A stretch of 64,000 nt of DNA from Chitinophaga pinensis. Lineage in GTDB: Bacteria; Bacteroidota; Bacteroidia; 2-12-FULL-35-15. The notes under the pieces are model-generated. The model made no database searches. It was not told where the DNA came from and was given only the letters and a program-made list of their open reading frames with translations. Positions 36,282 to 46,368 of the stretch are shown here, one piece after another. Where the stretch lies: NCBI GenBank assembly GCA_945885475.1, contig CAMCYR010000008.1:1-64000 (forward strand). The letters run 5' to 3'. The position numbers were made by a program, and so were the translations under genes. Position 1 is the stretch's first letter. Each line of letters starts with the position of its first letter.

Positions 36282-37799
36282 ATGAAAAAAAATAGTAACG
36301 CTTTTGTCCTAGTAAAAAGTCTGAGTATGTCGGAAAAGAGATATTTTAAAATATTTTCTGAGCGACATATAATTGGTTCACAAAATAAATATGTTGCTTT
36401 ATTTGATCAGCTAGATAAGGCAAATATTGAAGAGGATGCTTTTTTTATCCAAAATCTCAAGAAAGCGGGTATGAATGCTGATTTTATTTCTGCCGATAAA
36501 AACTATCTCTATCAACTCATCCTGAAGAGCCTGAATGATTTCCATAAGTGTAAGACCTATAATTTAGAAATTAAAGAAGCGCTCATCTCCGTTGAAATTC
36601 TTTTTCACAAAGGTTTGTACCTGGAGTGTTTAAAGCTGATTTCCAAAACAGAGATCATTGCCAATGAGTGTGAAAATTTTCAGCTTAGCATCGATCTGCT
36701 GATGTGGAAAAAAAAATGTAGTGGTTATTCACTCGGATTAAAAAAGGCCTCAGAAGTGAATAAAATGATTGATACGTATCTATTGCTGCTAAATAATCTG
36801 AAACGGATCACCGATCTGTATTACGAATCTAACCTGCTTCAATCCGAAAACGAAAACTATTCAAAGAAAGAAGTCCTCAAAAAGTATGAGCAGATCCTCA
36901 AACAGCCCGAATTAAAATCGGAAAGTAAAGCGATTTCCTTTTCCGCCAAGATCTTTTATTACCTGATCTATTCCAATTATTATTACGCCTGCGACAACAA
37001 GCCGAAAGAGTATGAATGTTTACAAAAGCTGATCGATATTCTTAACGCATCAAAGATCTATGCTTTGGAAAATTCCTTAGACTATGTTTCCATATACAAC
37101 CGTTTATTGTCAATAAAAAAGCATTTTAAGTCGTCTTCCTTTTTTGATGATATCTTTAATTTAAGAGAGTTTGCGAAACAGGTTTCATTTCAGAAGGAAG
37201 TGATTCTCGAACGTGTTTTTGTGCATACCAATGCGCATGAGATCGAATATTATCTCATCAACAACGATTTTTCAGCAGCACTTCAAAAAATCAAGGAAAT
37301 TGAAAAAGAGATCCAAAAGCTGAATCTAAGCATCGAACCTTACCACCTGATCAATTTCTATTATTTGTATGCGATCACACTTGTGTATTTTGGAGAGTAC
37401 CACAAAGCCTTGAAATTTATAAATATCATCCTGAATGATTTTGATACAGCCGACCGACCACAGGTATTCATGAGGGTTGAGATGCTTAATATCGTTGTTC
37501 ATTTCGAACTAAAGAACGGTACGCTAGTAAATTCTTTAGCGACTCAGATCCTGAAAAAGAACAAGTCGTGCAAAATTTTATTGCTGGTAGAAGAAACAAT
37601 TGTAAATGCTATTTTGAAGATCACTGGGTTTAAACATTCAACTTTAAAAGATGAAACGGATGAACTGAAGATCCTTGCAGAAGCTGTCTGGCTTGCTAAA
37701 AAGTCAGTTACAGGATCCTCGGTTTCTTTAATTGAGCAGTACGACAAATGGATTACAGCAAAGATCAAACGGAAGATCGTGGCAGACTTGTATCGTTGA
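36282..37799 (+). CDS. Hypothetical helical-repeat protein
   Basis: 505 residues, ATG at 36282. Almost entirely alpha-helical, with TPR-like helix pairs (e.g. ALISVEILFHKGLYLECLKLISKTEII and LINFYYLYAITLVYFGEYHKALKFINIIL). No signal peptide, membrane segment or catalytic motif. The opening LVKSLSMSEKRYFKIFSERH recalls a recurring Bacteroidota family of unknown function. Probably a cytoplasmic scaffold or regulator. It stands alone. Confidence 0.7.
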   Translation: MKKNSNAFVLVKSLSMSEKRYFKIFSERHIIGSQNKYVALFDQLDKANIEEDAFFIQNLKKAGMNADFISADKNYLYQLILKSLNDFHKCKTYNLEIKEALISVEILFHKGLYLECLKLISKTEIIANECENFQLSIDLLMWKKKCSGYSLGLKKASEVNKMIDTYLLLLNNLKRITDLYYESNLLQSENENYSKKEVLKKYEQILKQPELKSESKAISFSAKIFYYLIYSNYYYACDNKPKEYECLQKLIDILNASKIYALENSLDYVSIYNRLLSIKKHFKSSSFFDDIFNLREFAKQVSFQKEVILERVFVHTNAHEIEYYLINNDFSAALQKIKEIEKEIQKLNLSIEPYHLINFYYLYAITLVYFGEYHKALKFINIILNDFDTADRPQVFMRVEMLNIVVHFELKNGTLVNSLATQILKKNKSCKILLLVEETIVNAILKITGFKHSTLKDETDELKILAEAVWLAKKSVTGSSVSLIEQYDKWITAKIKRKIVADLYR

Positions 37800-38366
37800 A
37801 AGATTTTTTCGTTTTCCGTTCGCTGTCTTTTAGATTGCTTTCTCCATCCTTATCCAACCCTTCATCGAAAAAGTAGATTTTATGAAGTGTTATTCGTAGA
37901 GTAAAAGGGTCATGCAAAGGATTTCCTTTGATTTGCTGTGCCGATACACGATGTTTTTTAACAAATCACAACAAAACAAATTATTAATTACATTTTTGCC
38001 AATAGTTTTGATTTATTCAAAATCTGCTTTAAGAAATTAGAATTAAATTGAATCGCAGCAATCGAAACAGGCTAAAATAATTTTGACGTTTATAAAAACA
38101 GAAGATAGTTCACTCTTGGCGCTGCTAGATAAATTTGATTCGGCAGGTAACATTACACATTTCATTGAATATGCGTCTACGAGATCGTAAATAAAAAGAT
38201 TATTCTGGAATAAGATATTGATAATTGGATTTAGTTTAGAGAATAATTACAATTATCCGCCCCGGCTTATCCGGGGCGTTAAACATTAAAAAATCAATTA
38301 ATAACTCTTGTAATGAGGGCGTTTTTAGTTTGTGTGAAGGGCTCATGCCGCATCCTGCTAACCTAT
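37800..38366. other. 567-bp gene-free interval with a GC-rich hairpin
   Basis: No convincing gene. A perfect 8-bp hairpin CGCCCCGG-cttat-CCGGGGCG stands out at 38259-38279, far above local GC. It lacks a clear T-run, so it may be a terminator or a REP-like palindrome. A 35-codon open stretch near 38080-38190 could be a gene fragment. Confidence 0.4.
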
Positions 38367-38921
38367 CTAATTAAGTTTCACATCAAATAATTTCATCGTT
38401 CCTTTGGTTGCACCTGTTTCAGTGCATTTATAAACATACAATGAAACCAATGACACCTTTTTGCTTATAGAATAATCTAAGGTATCTAACTCAATTTTTT
38501 CGGTAAATCTAATAAATGGGATATTCCATGAAGTAATTTCACTTTTTATCGGAGCAGAAACAAACGTCCCCGGATTTTTAGGATCTTCTATATGAGCAGT
38601 AGAATCCCACTGAACAAGAATATGATCAACATCCTTCGGAGACAATTCTTCATTCGGAAAATCTCTATAGGCTTTTATTTTACCTGCTAAAACAGCTTTC
38701 GTAATAGAAGAAATTAATTTTTCTCTATCAAATTTGTTGGCAGCATTTGTAAGATCAGATTGATCCCAAATCGTATCTGTTTCAAGTGAAAGTGACGATT
38801 GAACATTCTCCGCCCAAAGTAATTTGCTGTTAGCCGTTTCTTTAAGGGAGGGATTTTTACAGGAAAATATTAATGAAATAATGTATACGGAAGTAATCGG
38901 AAGCAATATATTTGTTTTCAT
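38367..38921 (-). CDS. Lipoprotein, weakly GldN-like
   Basis: 184 residues with a lipobox (IISLIFSC, Cys ~21), so membrane-anchored. The body KFDREKLISSITKAVLAGKIKAYRDFPNEELSPKDVDHILVQWDST and the paired IPFIRFTEKIELDTLDYSISKKVSLVSLYVY resemble the layout of T9SS/gliding protein GldN, but short motifs only. I would not assign GldN. Convergent with nothing; faces away from the SiaC cluster. Confidence 0.6.
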   Translation of the reverse strand: MKTNILLPITSVYIISLIFSCKNPSLKETANSKLLWAENVQSSLSLETDTIWDQSDLTNAANKFDREKLISSITKAVLAGKIKAYRDFPNEELSPKDVDHILVQWDSTAHIEDPKNPGTFVSAPIKSEITSWNIPFIRFTEKIELDTLDYSISKKVSLVSLYVYKCTETGATKGTMKLFDVKLN

Positions 38922-39187
38922 TTCTTTTAGATAATAATTGATTTACATTGAATTTTTTTAACGCAAATTATGCATTTATAAATAGCAAATTAGCTAATTA
39001 ATATTTATAAAATTAGTACTTTTAACTGCAAATCCAAGATTTAATAGTCCTAACTAAACTTTAATGTTATCTCTATCAATTAATAGCATTGAAATTACAA
39101 TGCCGATAGATTTTGTAAAATACATGTTTATGAATAAGTTATTTTTTTAAAAATTTCTTTTTTTTCACAGTATTTTAATATTATACA

Positions 39188-39195
39188 TATATTTG
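39188..39195 (+). promoter_or_regulatory. Putative promoter -7 box of the SiaC cluster
   Basis: TATATTTG matches TAnnTTTG. Transcription would start near 39202, which rules out the TTG at 39193 as a start codon and supports ATG 39232. Confidence 0.5.
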
Positions 39196-39231
39196 TTAAT
39201 TATAAAACTAAACTCCTTAAGCCTACAATTT

Positions 39232-39621
39232 ATGGCAGAAAACTCATTTAAAGCTGAACAATCAGCAAAAACACCTATTTTAAACTTTGATGGAACCACA
39301 GGTGTTTTTGACTTGAAAGGGAAATCGATCCCCGAAAATTCAGTAGCATTTTACAAGCCATTGTTCGATTGGCTGGACAGCTACATTCAAAACCCAGCTC
39401 CGAAAACAACATTGAATATTCAATTAGATTATTTTAATACCAGTTCGTCAAAGTGTATTGTCGACCTTTTTAAAAAGATAGAACAAATAACTAAAAATGG
39501 AAAAGGAGAGGCATTAATCAACTGGTTTTATGATGATCAGGATGATGATATGTTGGAAGCGGGTGAGGATTATCAATCTATCATTAAAATGCCCTTTAAT
39601 ATCGTTTCATTTACAAAATAG
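39232..39621 (+). CDS. siaC: SiaC family regulatory phosphoprotein (DUF1987)
   Basis: 129 residues from ATG 39232. Matches DUF1987/SiaC: TPILNFDGTTGVFDLKGKSI, ENSVAFYKPLFDWLDSYI, and LDYFNTSSSKCIVDLFKKIE, where Thr70/Ser71 align with the phosphorylated Thr of SiaC. In Pseudomonas, SiaB kinase and SiaA PP2C phosphatase switch SiaC, which then controls the SiaD diguanylate cyclase. Here the matching phosphatase (SpoIIE) is three genes downstream; no SiaB or SiaD is in the window. Cytoplasmic. Confidence 0.9.
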   Translation: MAENSFKAEQSAKTPILNFDGTTGVFDLKGKSIPENSVAFYKPLFDWLDSYIQNPAPKTTLNIQLDYFNTSSSKCIVDLFKKIEQITKNGKGEALINWFYDDQDDDMLEAGEDYQSIIKMPFNIVSFTK

Positions 39622-39653
39622 TTTAAACCTTCTTTAATTTTTAATCTTTTATC

Positions 39654-40496
39654 ATGAAAAAATTAGTTACTCTTTCTTTTGCTGCTTTATTAGTGTCTTG
39701 CGGTGGAAATTCATCTAAACCCGAAACAGCTGAAGTTAAAACCGACACTGTTAAAAAAGAAGTTCAGACTCAACCTACAAATGATCTGGCGGACTTCCAA
39801 TTTCATGTTCTTGTAATCAATGTCCCTTCTCCATTAGAGATTATTACTTTTTTACCAAAAGCAGGACTGCCCTTCAATAAGAGCCTTGTAAACGCTACCG
39901 AAAATGAAACGAAATACACGACTACTACTAAAAAAGGTCTTAATTATGGTGCTTACATTGTAGATCTTGTCTATTTATCTACGAATGAGCAATTTTCTGA
40001 AGTAAAAACCTATTTTAAAACATCGAGAAATCTAGCACAAAGTCTTGGTTGTGCTGAAAGCTTTGATAACATTGCCGGCTCCAGGTTAGAAAGCAACATC
40101 GATAAAAAGGATACGATCAATAAAGTGATTGATCAGATTTATACAGAAATGGATGGATATCTTCGTTCAAACGACCGCTTATTAACTGCAACTCAGATTT
40201 TGGTTGGAAGCTGGATAGAAAGCCAATACATAACAGTTGGTTTGATTAAAGATCAGGCAAAAAATAAAGACAATGAAATCTTATTTCAAAAAGTTGCTCA
40301 ACAAAATTTCACTTCTCAGAAATTGGTTGAACTTTTAAAAGAATACGAAAAAGAAAAAGACTTTAAAGTTATTATTGCAGGTGTTTCTGAACTGGATAAA
40401 TTATATTCAAGTATTAAAAATGGCGAGGTAGATGCTGCTTTTCTTCAGAAATTACATGCAAAATTAGGCGATGTAAGATCGAATATTGTAAACTAA
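39654..40496 (+). CDS. Lipoprotein of the SiaC cluster
   Basis: 280 residues, lipobox AALLVSCGG (Cys ~16) after MKKLVTLSF. A Thr/Glu/Lys-rich linker (PETAEVKTDTVKKEVQTQPT) precedes a helical domain (FSEVKTYFKTSRNLAQSLGC, INKVIDQIYTEMDGYLRSNDRLL). Family unknown. 33 bases after siaC, 95 bases before the ABC gene with a terminator between. Probably periplasmic-facing, with a cluster-specific role that I cannot identify. Confidence 0.72.
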   Translation: MKKLVTLSFAALLVSCGGNSSKPETAEVKTDTVKKEVQTQPTNDLADFQFHVLVINVPSPLEIITFLPKAGLPFNKSLVNATENETKYTTTTKKGLNYGAYIVDLVYLSTNEQFSEVKTYFKTSRNLAQSLGCAESFDNIAGSRLESNIDKKDTINKVIDQIYTEMDGYLRSNDRLLTATQILVGSWIESQYITVGLIKDQAKNKDNEILFQKVAQQNFTSQKLVELLKEYEKEKDFKVIIAGVSELDKLYSSIKNGEVDAAFLQKLHAKLGDVRSNIVN

Positions 40497-40525
40497 TAGC
40501 ATAGTTTTAGTTAAAATTTCTAAAA

Positions 40526-40561
40526 AGCTTTGGAGTGAATAGTTCTTCAAAGCTTTTTTTG
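40526..40561 (+). terminator. Terminator after the SiaC-cluster lipoprotein
   Basis: AAAAGCTTTG - loop - CAAAGCTTTTTTT. The strong stem and T-run suggest that the downstream ABC gene has its own promoter or relies on readthrough. Confidence 0.7.
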
Positions 40562-40591
40562 TTTAAACAAAAAAAATAGAAAAAATAAATT

Positions 40592-43500
40592 ATGAGTGAA
40601 AAAATACTGAAAGCCTTAATGCGCCTGTTTGCGATTATTGCAAAGGCTCATGAAAGTACTACAAATGCAACGGATGTTGTTGAATCATACTTGAAGCAAC
40701 AACTGAATAAGGAACAGGTAAGTGAATATCTAGCCGTTTACGAGGATTTTCTAAAACAACAGAACGAAGGAGCCGATGGAGAAAAGAAAAAAAGACGATT
40801 GGCTGTTAGTTCAGTTAAAGTTATAGTTATCTGCGAACAGATAAATGAAGAGTTAACTCAGAAACAGAAATACATAGTTCTTTTGAATCTTATTGAGTTT
40901 GTGAATTTCAATAATTCGATTTCGGAACAGGAAATGGAATTTGTTGAGACAGTTTCTTCTTCCTTTAATATCCCTAATGAAGAACTGACTCAATGTATTC
41001 AATTGGCAACAAAAGCAACTATATCTGAAATTGATGATGTGCCTGAATTTTTAATTGCAGGTAAACAAAAAAATGAGTCCAAAGTAAATACCAAATTTTT
41101 CCAATCCGATTCTATTTCTGGTAATCTGGCTGTTCTGCGAGTAAATAGCATTGGGATCTACCTTGTTCGATACTTTGGTAAAACCGAATTGTTCCTGAAC
41201 GGGCAGATTATCAATCAGCATGCAATTTATATATTGTCACAAGGCTCGTCCATCAGAAGCTCTAAAGTTCAACCCATTTATTATAGTGATATCGTCAGTT
41301 GTTTTTTAAAAGATGCTTCTGATGATAAATTTATTTTTGCAGTTAAAAATTTGGAGTATAAATTCAAAAGTGGCAAAGTTGGATTACGACCATTGAATTT
41401 TGCGGAGAATTCAGGTAAACTAATTGGTATCATGGGTGGAAGTGGTGCCGGTAAATCTACACTGCTGAATATTTTGAATGGGAATAATGCACCTTCCTCC
41501 GGTGAAGTTTTGGTAAATGGTCATAACCTTCACAAAGAAAAGAAAATGCTTGAAGGTGTGATTGGTTATATTCCTCAAGATGATCTTTTGATAGAAGAGC
41601 TTACCGTATATCAAAATCTTTTTTATAATTCTAAATTATGTTTTGATGGGATGGAGGAGTCTAAACTCCATCAAATGGTGTTAGACATGCTAAGTGATCT
41701 GGGATTGTTGGAAACGAAGGATTTGAGAGTAGGTAACCCCTTGGATCAGACAATTAGCGGTGGACAGCGTAAACGATTGAATATAGCACTGGAATTAATT
41801 CGTGAACCTTCTGTATTATTTGTGGATGAGCCAACATCTGGTTTGTCTTCACGTGACTCCGAAAATATCATGGATCTTTTAAAAGAACTGGCGCTAAAGG
41901 GTAAATTGGTTTTTGTTGTTATTCACCAACCTTCCTCCGACATTTTTAAAATGTTTGATAAGCTTTTATTACTCGATGTGGGTGGTTATCCTATTTATAA
42001 CGGAAATCCTGTTGAATCAGTAGTGTACTTCAAAACACTAATTAATCAGGTGAATGCGAATGAAAGCGAATGTAATGCTTGTGGGAATGTGAATCCTGAA
42101 CAGATCTTTAATATTATTGAATCTAAGGTATTAGATGAAAATGGCAATCAAACAAGAGACAGAAGGATTTCTTCAAAAGAATGGAATGAGTTTTACACTT
42201 CGAAATTAGCAATAGACCCAAATGCTTCCCACGCTGATGAGAAACGTCCCATTAAAAATACCTTTAGAAAACCAAATTTCTTAAAACAATTTAACGTATT
42301 CACAACGAGAGATGTATTGTCCAAATTATCGAATGCCCAATACCTCTCAATCACTTTATTTGAAGCACCTATATTAGCATTGATATTGGCTTCCCTTATC
42401 AAATATTATCATTCGGATAAAGGTTATATGTTGTCGAATAATAAAAATATGCCCGCTTATTTATTTATGTGTGTACTTGTGGCATTGTTTATTGGGTTGA
42501 CAGTAAGTGCCGAAGAAATTATTCGAGATCGGAAAATATTGAAACGCGAATCTTTTTTGAATTTGAGTAAAGGGAGTTACCTTACTTCTAAAATTATGAT
42601 TCAGTTTTTTATATCTGCAATACAAACGGTGATGTTTGTTCTAATCGGTAACTATATTCTAGAAATTAAAGGTATGTACTTCGATTATTGGTTGGTGTTG
42701 TTTACTACTTCCTGTTTTGCAAATATGCTGGGTCTCAATATTTCGGCCTCTTTTAATTCAGCTGTAACAATTTATGTTCTTATTCCATTTCTATTGATTC
42801 CTCAGATTCTTTTGAGTGGAGTGATCGTGAAATTTGAGGAGTTAAATCCTGAAATTTCTAGTAATTCAGTGGTACCTATATGGGGAGATATAATGACATC
42901 CAGATGGGCGTTTGAAGCCTTGGCGGTGAATCAGTTCATGGAAAATGACTACGAAAAAAATATTTATGCATTTGATAAAGCCATCAGTTATAATTCTTAT
43001 AAAAAAGTCTACTGGTTTTCAAAAATGAATGAATTGATTGATGAATGTAATGAGAAATCTAAAAATGCATCTGTGAATCTTGCGATATTTAAAACGGAGA
43101 TTGTAAGAGAAATGAAAACCTTTCCCGCTATTAGTTTTTCTGCTATACGTAATTTTAACTTAACAGCTTTTGATATAAATACAGCAACTGAAACCAAAGA
43201 TTATTTAACAATCTTAAAAAAAATCTATGCGGAATATTATGATGCAGCAGTAAAAAGCAAAGATATGTGGATGGCAAAGTTTCAGGAAACCGAAGCAGGT
43301 AAAGTTCGTTATGAAAACCTTATGAGTGGATCACAGAATGGGAAACTTGAGGAACTTGTAAAAAATGTTGGTTCCGATCTGGATGAAGTGATTGTAGAGG
43401 ATGGCAAACTGATTGCAACTGCTAATCCGATATTCAGGGATGGATCCAGCGATGAGCTGATCCGAGCGCACTTTTTTGCTCCTACCAAAAGTATTTTTGG

Positions 43501-43648
43501 TAAAGCTTACAGTACTTATTGGGTTAATATCCTCGTTATATGGGGAATGACAGTATTTTTATGGCTGACTTTATATTTTGACGGACTTAAGAAACTTTTG
43601 AAGTTATCCTCGAATTTGACTGAAATTTTTTTAAGGAAGAAGAAATAA
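40592..43648 (+). CDS. TerB-like / ABCG-type ABC transporter fusion
   Basis: 1018 residues. The N-terminal ~180 residues resemble a TerB-like helical domain (ILKALMRLFAIIAKAHE..., YIVLLNLIEFVNFNNSISEQEMEF), then a small FHA-like/beta region with ...TELFLNGQIINQHAIYILSQGSSIRS. The ABC domain follows: Walker A IMGGSGAGKSTLLN (~285), signature ISGGQRKRLNIALEL, Walker B VLFVDEPTSGLSSRDS. The ~6-TM ABC2 permease lies at ~600-1000. Half-transporter ABCG architecture. The TerB and phosphopeptide-like regions suggest control by phospho-signals, fitting the SiaC/phosphatase neighbours; substrate unknown. Confidence 0.85.
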   Translation: MSEKILKALMRLFAIIAKAHESTTNATDVVESYLKQQLNKEQVSEYLAVYEDFLKQQNEGADGEKKKRRLAVSSVKVIVICEQINEELTQKQKYIVLLNLIEFVNFNNSISEQEMEFVETVSSSFNIPNEELTQCIQLATKATISEIDDVPEFLIAGKQKNESKVNTKFFQSDSISGNLAVLRVNSIGIYLVRYFGKTELFLNGQIINQHAIYILSQGSSIRSSKVQPIYYSDIVSCFLKDASDDKFIFAVKNLEYKFKSGKVGLRPLNFAENSGKLIGIMGGSGAGKSTLLNILNGNNAPSSGEVLVNGHNLHKEKKMLEGVIGYIPQDDLLIEELTVYQNLFYNSKLCFDGMEESKLHQMVLDMLSDLGLLETKDLRVGNPLDQTISGGQRKRLNIALELIREPSVLFVDEPTSGLSSRDSENIMDLLKELALKGKLVFVVIHQPSSDIFKMFDKLLLLDVGGYPIYNGNPVESVVYFKTLINQVNANESECNACGNVNPEQIFNIIESKVLDENGNQTRDRRISSKEWNEFYTSKLAIDPNASHADEKRPIKNTFRKPNFLKQFNVFTTRDVLSKLSNAQYLSITLFEAPILALILASLIKYYHSDKGYMLSNNKNMPAYLFMCVLVALFIGLTVSAEEIIRDRKILKRESFLNLSKGSYLTSKIMIQFFISAIQTVMFVLIGNYILEIKGMYFDYWLVLFTTSCFANMLGLNISASFNSAVTIYVLIPFLLIPQILLSGVIVKFEELNPEISSNSVVPIWGDIMTSRWAFEALAVNQFMENDYEKNIYAFDKAISYNSYKKVYWFSKMNELIDECNEKSKNASVNLAIFKTEIVREMKTFPAISFSAIRNFNLTAFDINTATETKDYLTILKKIYAEYYDAAVKSKDMWMAKFQETEAGKVRYENLMSGSQNGKLEELVKNVGSDLDEVIVEDGKLIATANPIFRDGSSDELIRAHFFAPTKSIFGKAYSTYWVNILVIWGMTVFLWLTLYFDGLKKLLKLSSNLTEIFLRKKK

Positions 43649-43670
43649 ATGAGGATTTGTATTATTACTG

Positions 43671-43712
43671 TTAGAGAACCTTATCCATTAAAAAAAGAAG
43701 GGGCTCTTTTGA
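43671..43712 (+). terminator. Weak terminator after the ABC gene
   Basis: AGAGAACC - loop - GGGGCTCT followed by TTTTGATTTTTATTT. The stem is interrupted, so strength is uncertain. Confidence 0.4.
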
Positions 43713-43744
43713 TTTTTATTTAAACAATATCTAAACAAAAAAAC

Positions 43745-45898
43745 ATGGGCTTAAACGAAATTAAATCATCCAAAACATTAAATGTCATCGTTTGGATTTT
43801 AATCATTCCTTTATTATTGGGAGAGTTCTTTAAAATCCAACATTGGCCTGGTGCAAACATTTTAATAACGTTTGGTGCATTTATATTTACTTTCTTTTAT
43901 ATGCCACTCTTTGCTATTGAAAGTTGGAAAACAAAAGAAACAAAAATATCAAAGGCCTTACTACTTCTTCAAAGCGTTATCTTGTTGCTTTTTGCAATTG
44001 GTTTTACATTTTTAATAATGCATTGGCCTGGTGCCGGAGTTTTTTATTTTATCAATAATTATATACTTCTATATATTATTGTTCCATTTGCACTCTATCA
44101 TTTAGCATTATCGAGAAAGAAAAATTTATTTACTGCTCATAATATTTTGCTCATTATCTATTTTTTTGGTCATGCAATTGGTGCGCTTTTAAATTCAGGA
44201 AGCGGCAGAATCAATATAGACACTGTACTGCAACAAGGATTAAATACGGAGGAAGCACTCAGAACAGCTTCTTCAAGAAATAAACAACTGTATGGTACCT
44301 TATATAAAGTAGGAATAGATAAAAACAATGATATTTTAATCAGAGCTAATAAGTTAAAAACCGCTACCGATTCTGCAATAATTCATATTAAAGATTTAAA
44401 ATCACATCTATTAGTCATCATAGATAAAATTCCAAAAACACAAGCAGACACGCTATCATCTCTATTTATAGAAAACAAAGTAAATATTGAGCTTACAACA
44501 AATATTTTAATTGGCAATGAGTATAATCCTAATAAAGACAAATACTCCGCCTCAAAATTAAAATCAGTTCTAAACAATTTCAGAGATACATTACTAAGTT
44601 TAATTCAAGAACAAAATCGCACTATTATGCAGGAGGGATTGAATTTAAGTACAGATAATTATTCGGGAGAAGAAGGTCAGCCTGTTAGTTGGGAGATAAC
44701 TAATTTTAATTATATGCCTTTATTATATGTTTTTAATACGCTTACGAATATTCAATACGAAATTAAAAATGCTGAATACCAAGCATTGACTGACATCATA
44801 AATTCTGGTAATAAAGATTTAAATACAGCATTGTTTAGTCAAATATCAAATCTTAATTCAAAATATGATATGATTAAAAAGCAGGAGGAAATAGTGATGT
44901 TGAAAAGTGAAAATGAAAAAGGTATGGAACTTCTAAATGCAAAAGATTCTGAGTTAAGCGATAATAAGCAAACGATTGTTTATTTCATACTTGTTATTAT
45001 GGTTTTTCTTATGTTGGTGTTTTTTGTTTTGCGAAGTAATTATCTAAGGAAACAAATAAATAATACATTGTTAAAGCAAAAAGAAATTATTGAAAGTCAA
45101 AAAACAGAAGTAGAAGATCAAAAATATTTAGTGGAAGAAAAACAAAAAGAAATATTAGATTCAATCAGTTATGCTCAACGAATTCAAAATGCTTTACTTC
45201 CTCCTCTTCAGGAGGTTTCCTCATCTCTTCCCAATTCATTTGTTTTGTTTAAGCCTAAAGATATTGTTGCAGGAGATTTTTACTGGTTCGCTGAAACTAA
45301 TGATAAAAAAATAATTGCTGCTTGTGATTGCACCGGTCATGGTGTCCCGGGCGCCTTTATGAGCACCATAGGTTCTGAAAAGCTGAATGAGGCGATTAAA
45401 GATAGCTCTGATGTTTCGGTTATTTTAAATCTGGTGAATCGAGGAATGAAAAAAGTATTGCGCCAAACAGATAAAATAAATTCAACGCGTGATGGAATGG
45501 ATGTCTCTCTTTGTGCTTTCAATAAAGATCTGTCTCAAGTGGAATATGCCGGTGCGAATCGCCCTCTTTGGATCATACGCAAAGATCAACTTGAAATAGA
45601 GGAGATTAAAGCCACAAAGGTTGCTATAGGTGGATTAACAGAAGATAATCAGGTATTTACGAAGCATACCATCGACCTCCAGAAAGGAGATTCTGTTTAC
45701 CTTTTTTCTGACGGTTATGCCGATCAATTCAGTCCGCAGGACAAAAAATTAATGACCCGGAAATTTAAAGAGATAATTCTGTCCATTCAGAATAAAACAA
45801 TGGAAGAACAAAAGGAATACTTGGGTTCTTTTATTGATGAATGGAAAGGGAATATGGAGCAGACAGATGATATATTGGTTGTAGGGGTAAGAGTCTGA
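43745..45898 (+). CDS. SpoIIE-family PP2C phosphatase with GldL-like membrane domain
   Basis: 717 residues. The N-terminal region has four to five membrane segments, with two GldL-type motifs, KIQHWPGA and LIMHWPGA, a hallmark of the T9SS motor protein GldL. A ~270-residue sensor-like stretch follows, then another TM (~410-430) and a coiled coil (KEIIESQKTEVEDQKYLVEEKQKEI). The SpoIIE domain (~490-717) has KDIVAGDFYWFAE, CDCTGHGVPGAFMSTIG, AGANRPLWII and LFSDGYADQ, ending TDDILVVGVRV. Metal-binding Asp residues are present. Acts as the SiaA-like phosphatase of the cluster, probably on SiaC. Confidence 0.9.
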   Translation: MGLNEIKSSKTLNVIVWILIIPLLLGEFFKIQHWPGANILITFGAFIFTFFYMPLFAIESWKTKETKISKALLLLQSVILLLFAIGFTFLIMHWPGAGVFYFINNYILLYIIVPFALYHLALSRKKNLFTAHNILLIIYFFGHAIGALLNSGSGRINIDTVLQQGLNTEEALRTASSRNKQLYGTLYKVGIDKNNDILIRANKLKTATDSAIIHIKDLKSHLLVIIDKIPKTQADTLSSLFIENKVNIELTTNILIGNEYNPNKDKYSASKLKSVLNNFRDTLLSLIQEQNRTIMQEGLNLSTDNYSGEEGQPVSWEITNFNYMPLLYVFNTLTNIQYEIKNAEYQALTDIINSGNKDLNTALFSQISNLNSKYDMIKKQEEIVMLKSENEKGMELLNAKDSELSDNKQTIVYFILVIMVFLMLVFFVLRSNYLRKQINNTLLKQKEIIESQKTEVEDQKYLVEEKQKEILDSISYAQRIQNALLPPLQEVSSSLPNSFVLFKPKDIVAGDFYWFAETNDKKIIAACDCTGHGVPGAFMSTIGSEKLNEAIKDSSDVSVILNLVNRGMKKVLRQTDKINSTRDGMDVSLCAFNKDLSQVEYAGANRPLWIIRKDQLEIEEIKATKVAIGGLTEDNQVFTKHTIDLQKGDSVYLFSDGYADQFSPQDKKLMTRKFKEIILSIQNKTMEEQKEYLGSFIDEWKGNMEQTDDILVVGVRV

Positions 45899-46368
45899 TT
45901 TCTCTTAAGTTTGATGGGATTATTGAAAATGAAGCGGGCGAACCAATTTCAATTTGTATTTCAGATTTTAAAGTGAATAGAATCCATGGAGTTTCTGATA
46001 AAGAAACAATGAAAGTAATATATGTTCCAATAATTGCACAACTTAAAAACCTACTAATGGAGATGGGGTATGAAGAGCATAAAGGGAAAACCCTATACAT
46101 ATTAGCCCCATTTGAAACAATGGAAAGACGGACAATGATGGATTTTATTAGTAAATCATTCTCCTATTATTACGAAAAACTCAAAACAGGAAGAGCTCTA
46201 ACCTTTTATGATCTTCGGAAAACATACATTTCTCACCTATATGCAACGCATGGTAGCAGCGCTCGCCTAATTTCAGGGCATAGTGGCGAAGAAGTCATGA
46301 AAGTACATTACATTGATGAAAAAGTGCTATCGGAAGTAGCGAAAAACTTCACTATATTTGGGTTATAG
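45871..46368 (+). pseudogene. C-terminal remnant of a tyrosine recombinase
   Basis: The frame is open from 45871, overlapping the phosphatase 3' end, with no credible start. Residues match the integrase catalytic half: GCR...SLISLKFDGIIEN near the entry, YDLRKTYISHLYATHG (catalytic R), LISGHSG (H/R-H) and VHYID with the nucleophile Tyr. The N-terminal DNA-binding half and first catalytic segments are missing. It lies directly left of a tRNA 3' half, where an element's integrase would end. Interpretation: leftover of an older element integrated at the same site. Confidence 0.8.

Noticed and set aside
39193-39231. TTG start giving a longer SiaC
   Set aside because: It lies inside the predicted -7 box; the ATG at 39232 matches the usual SiaC N-terminus.
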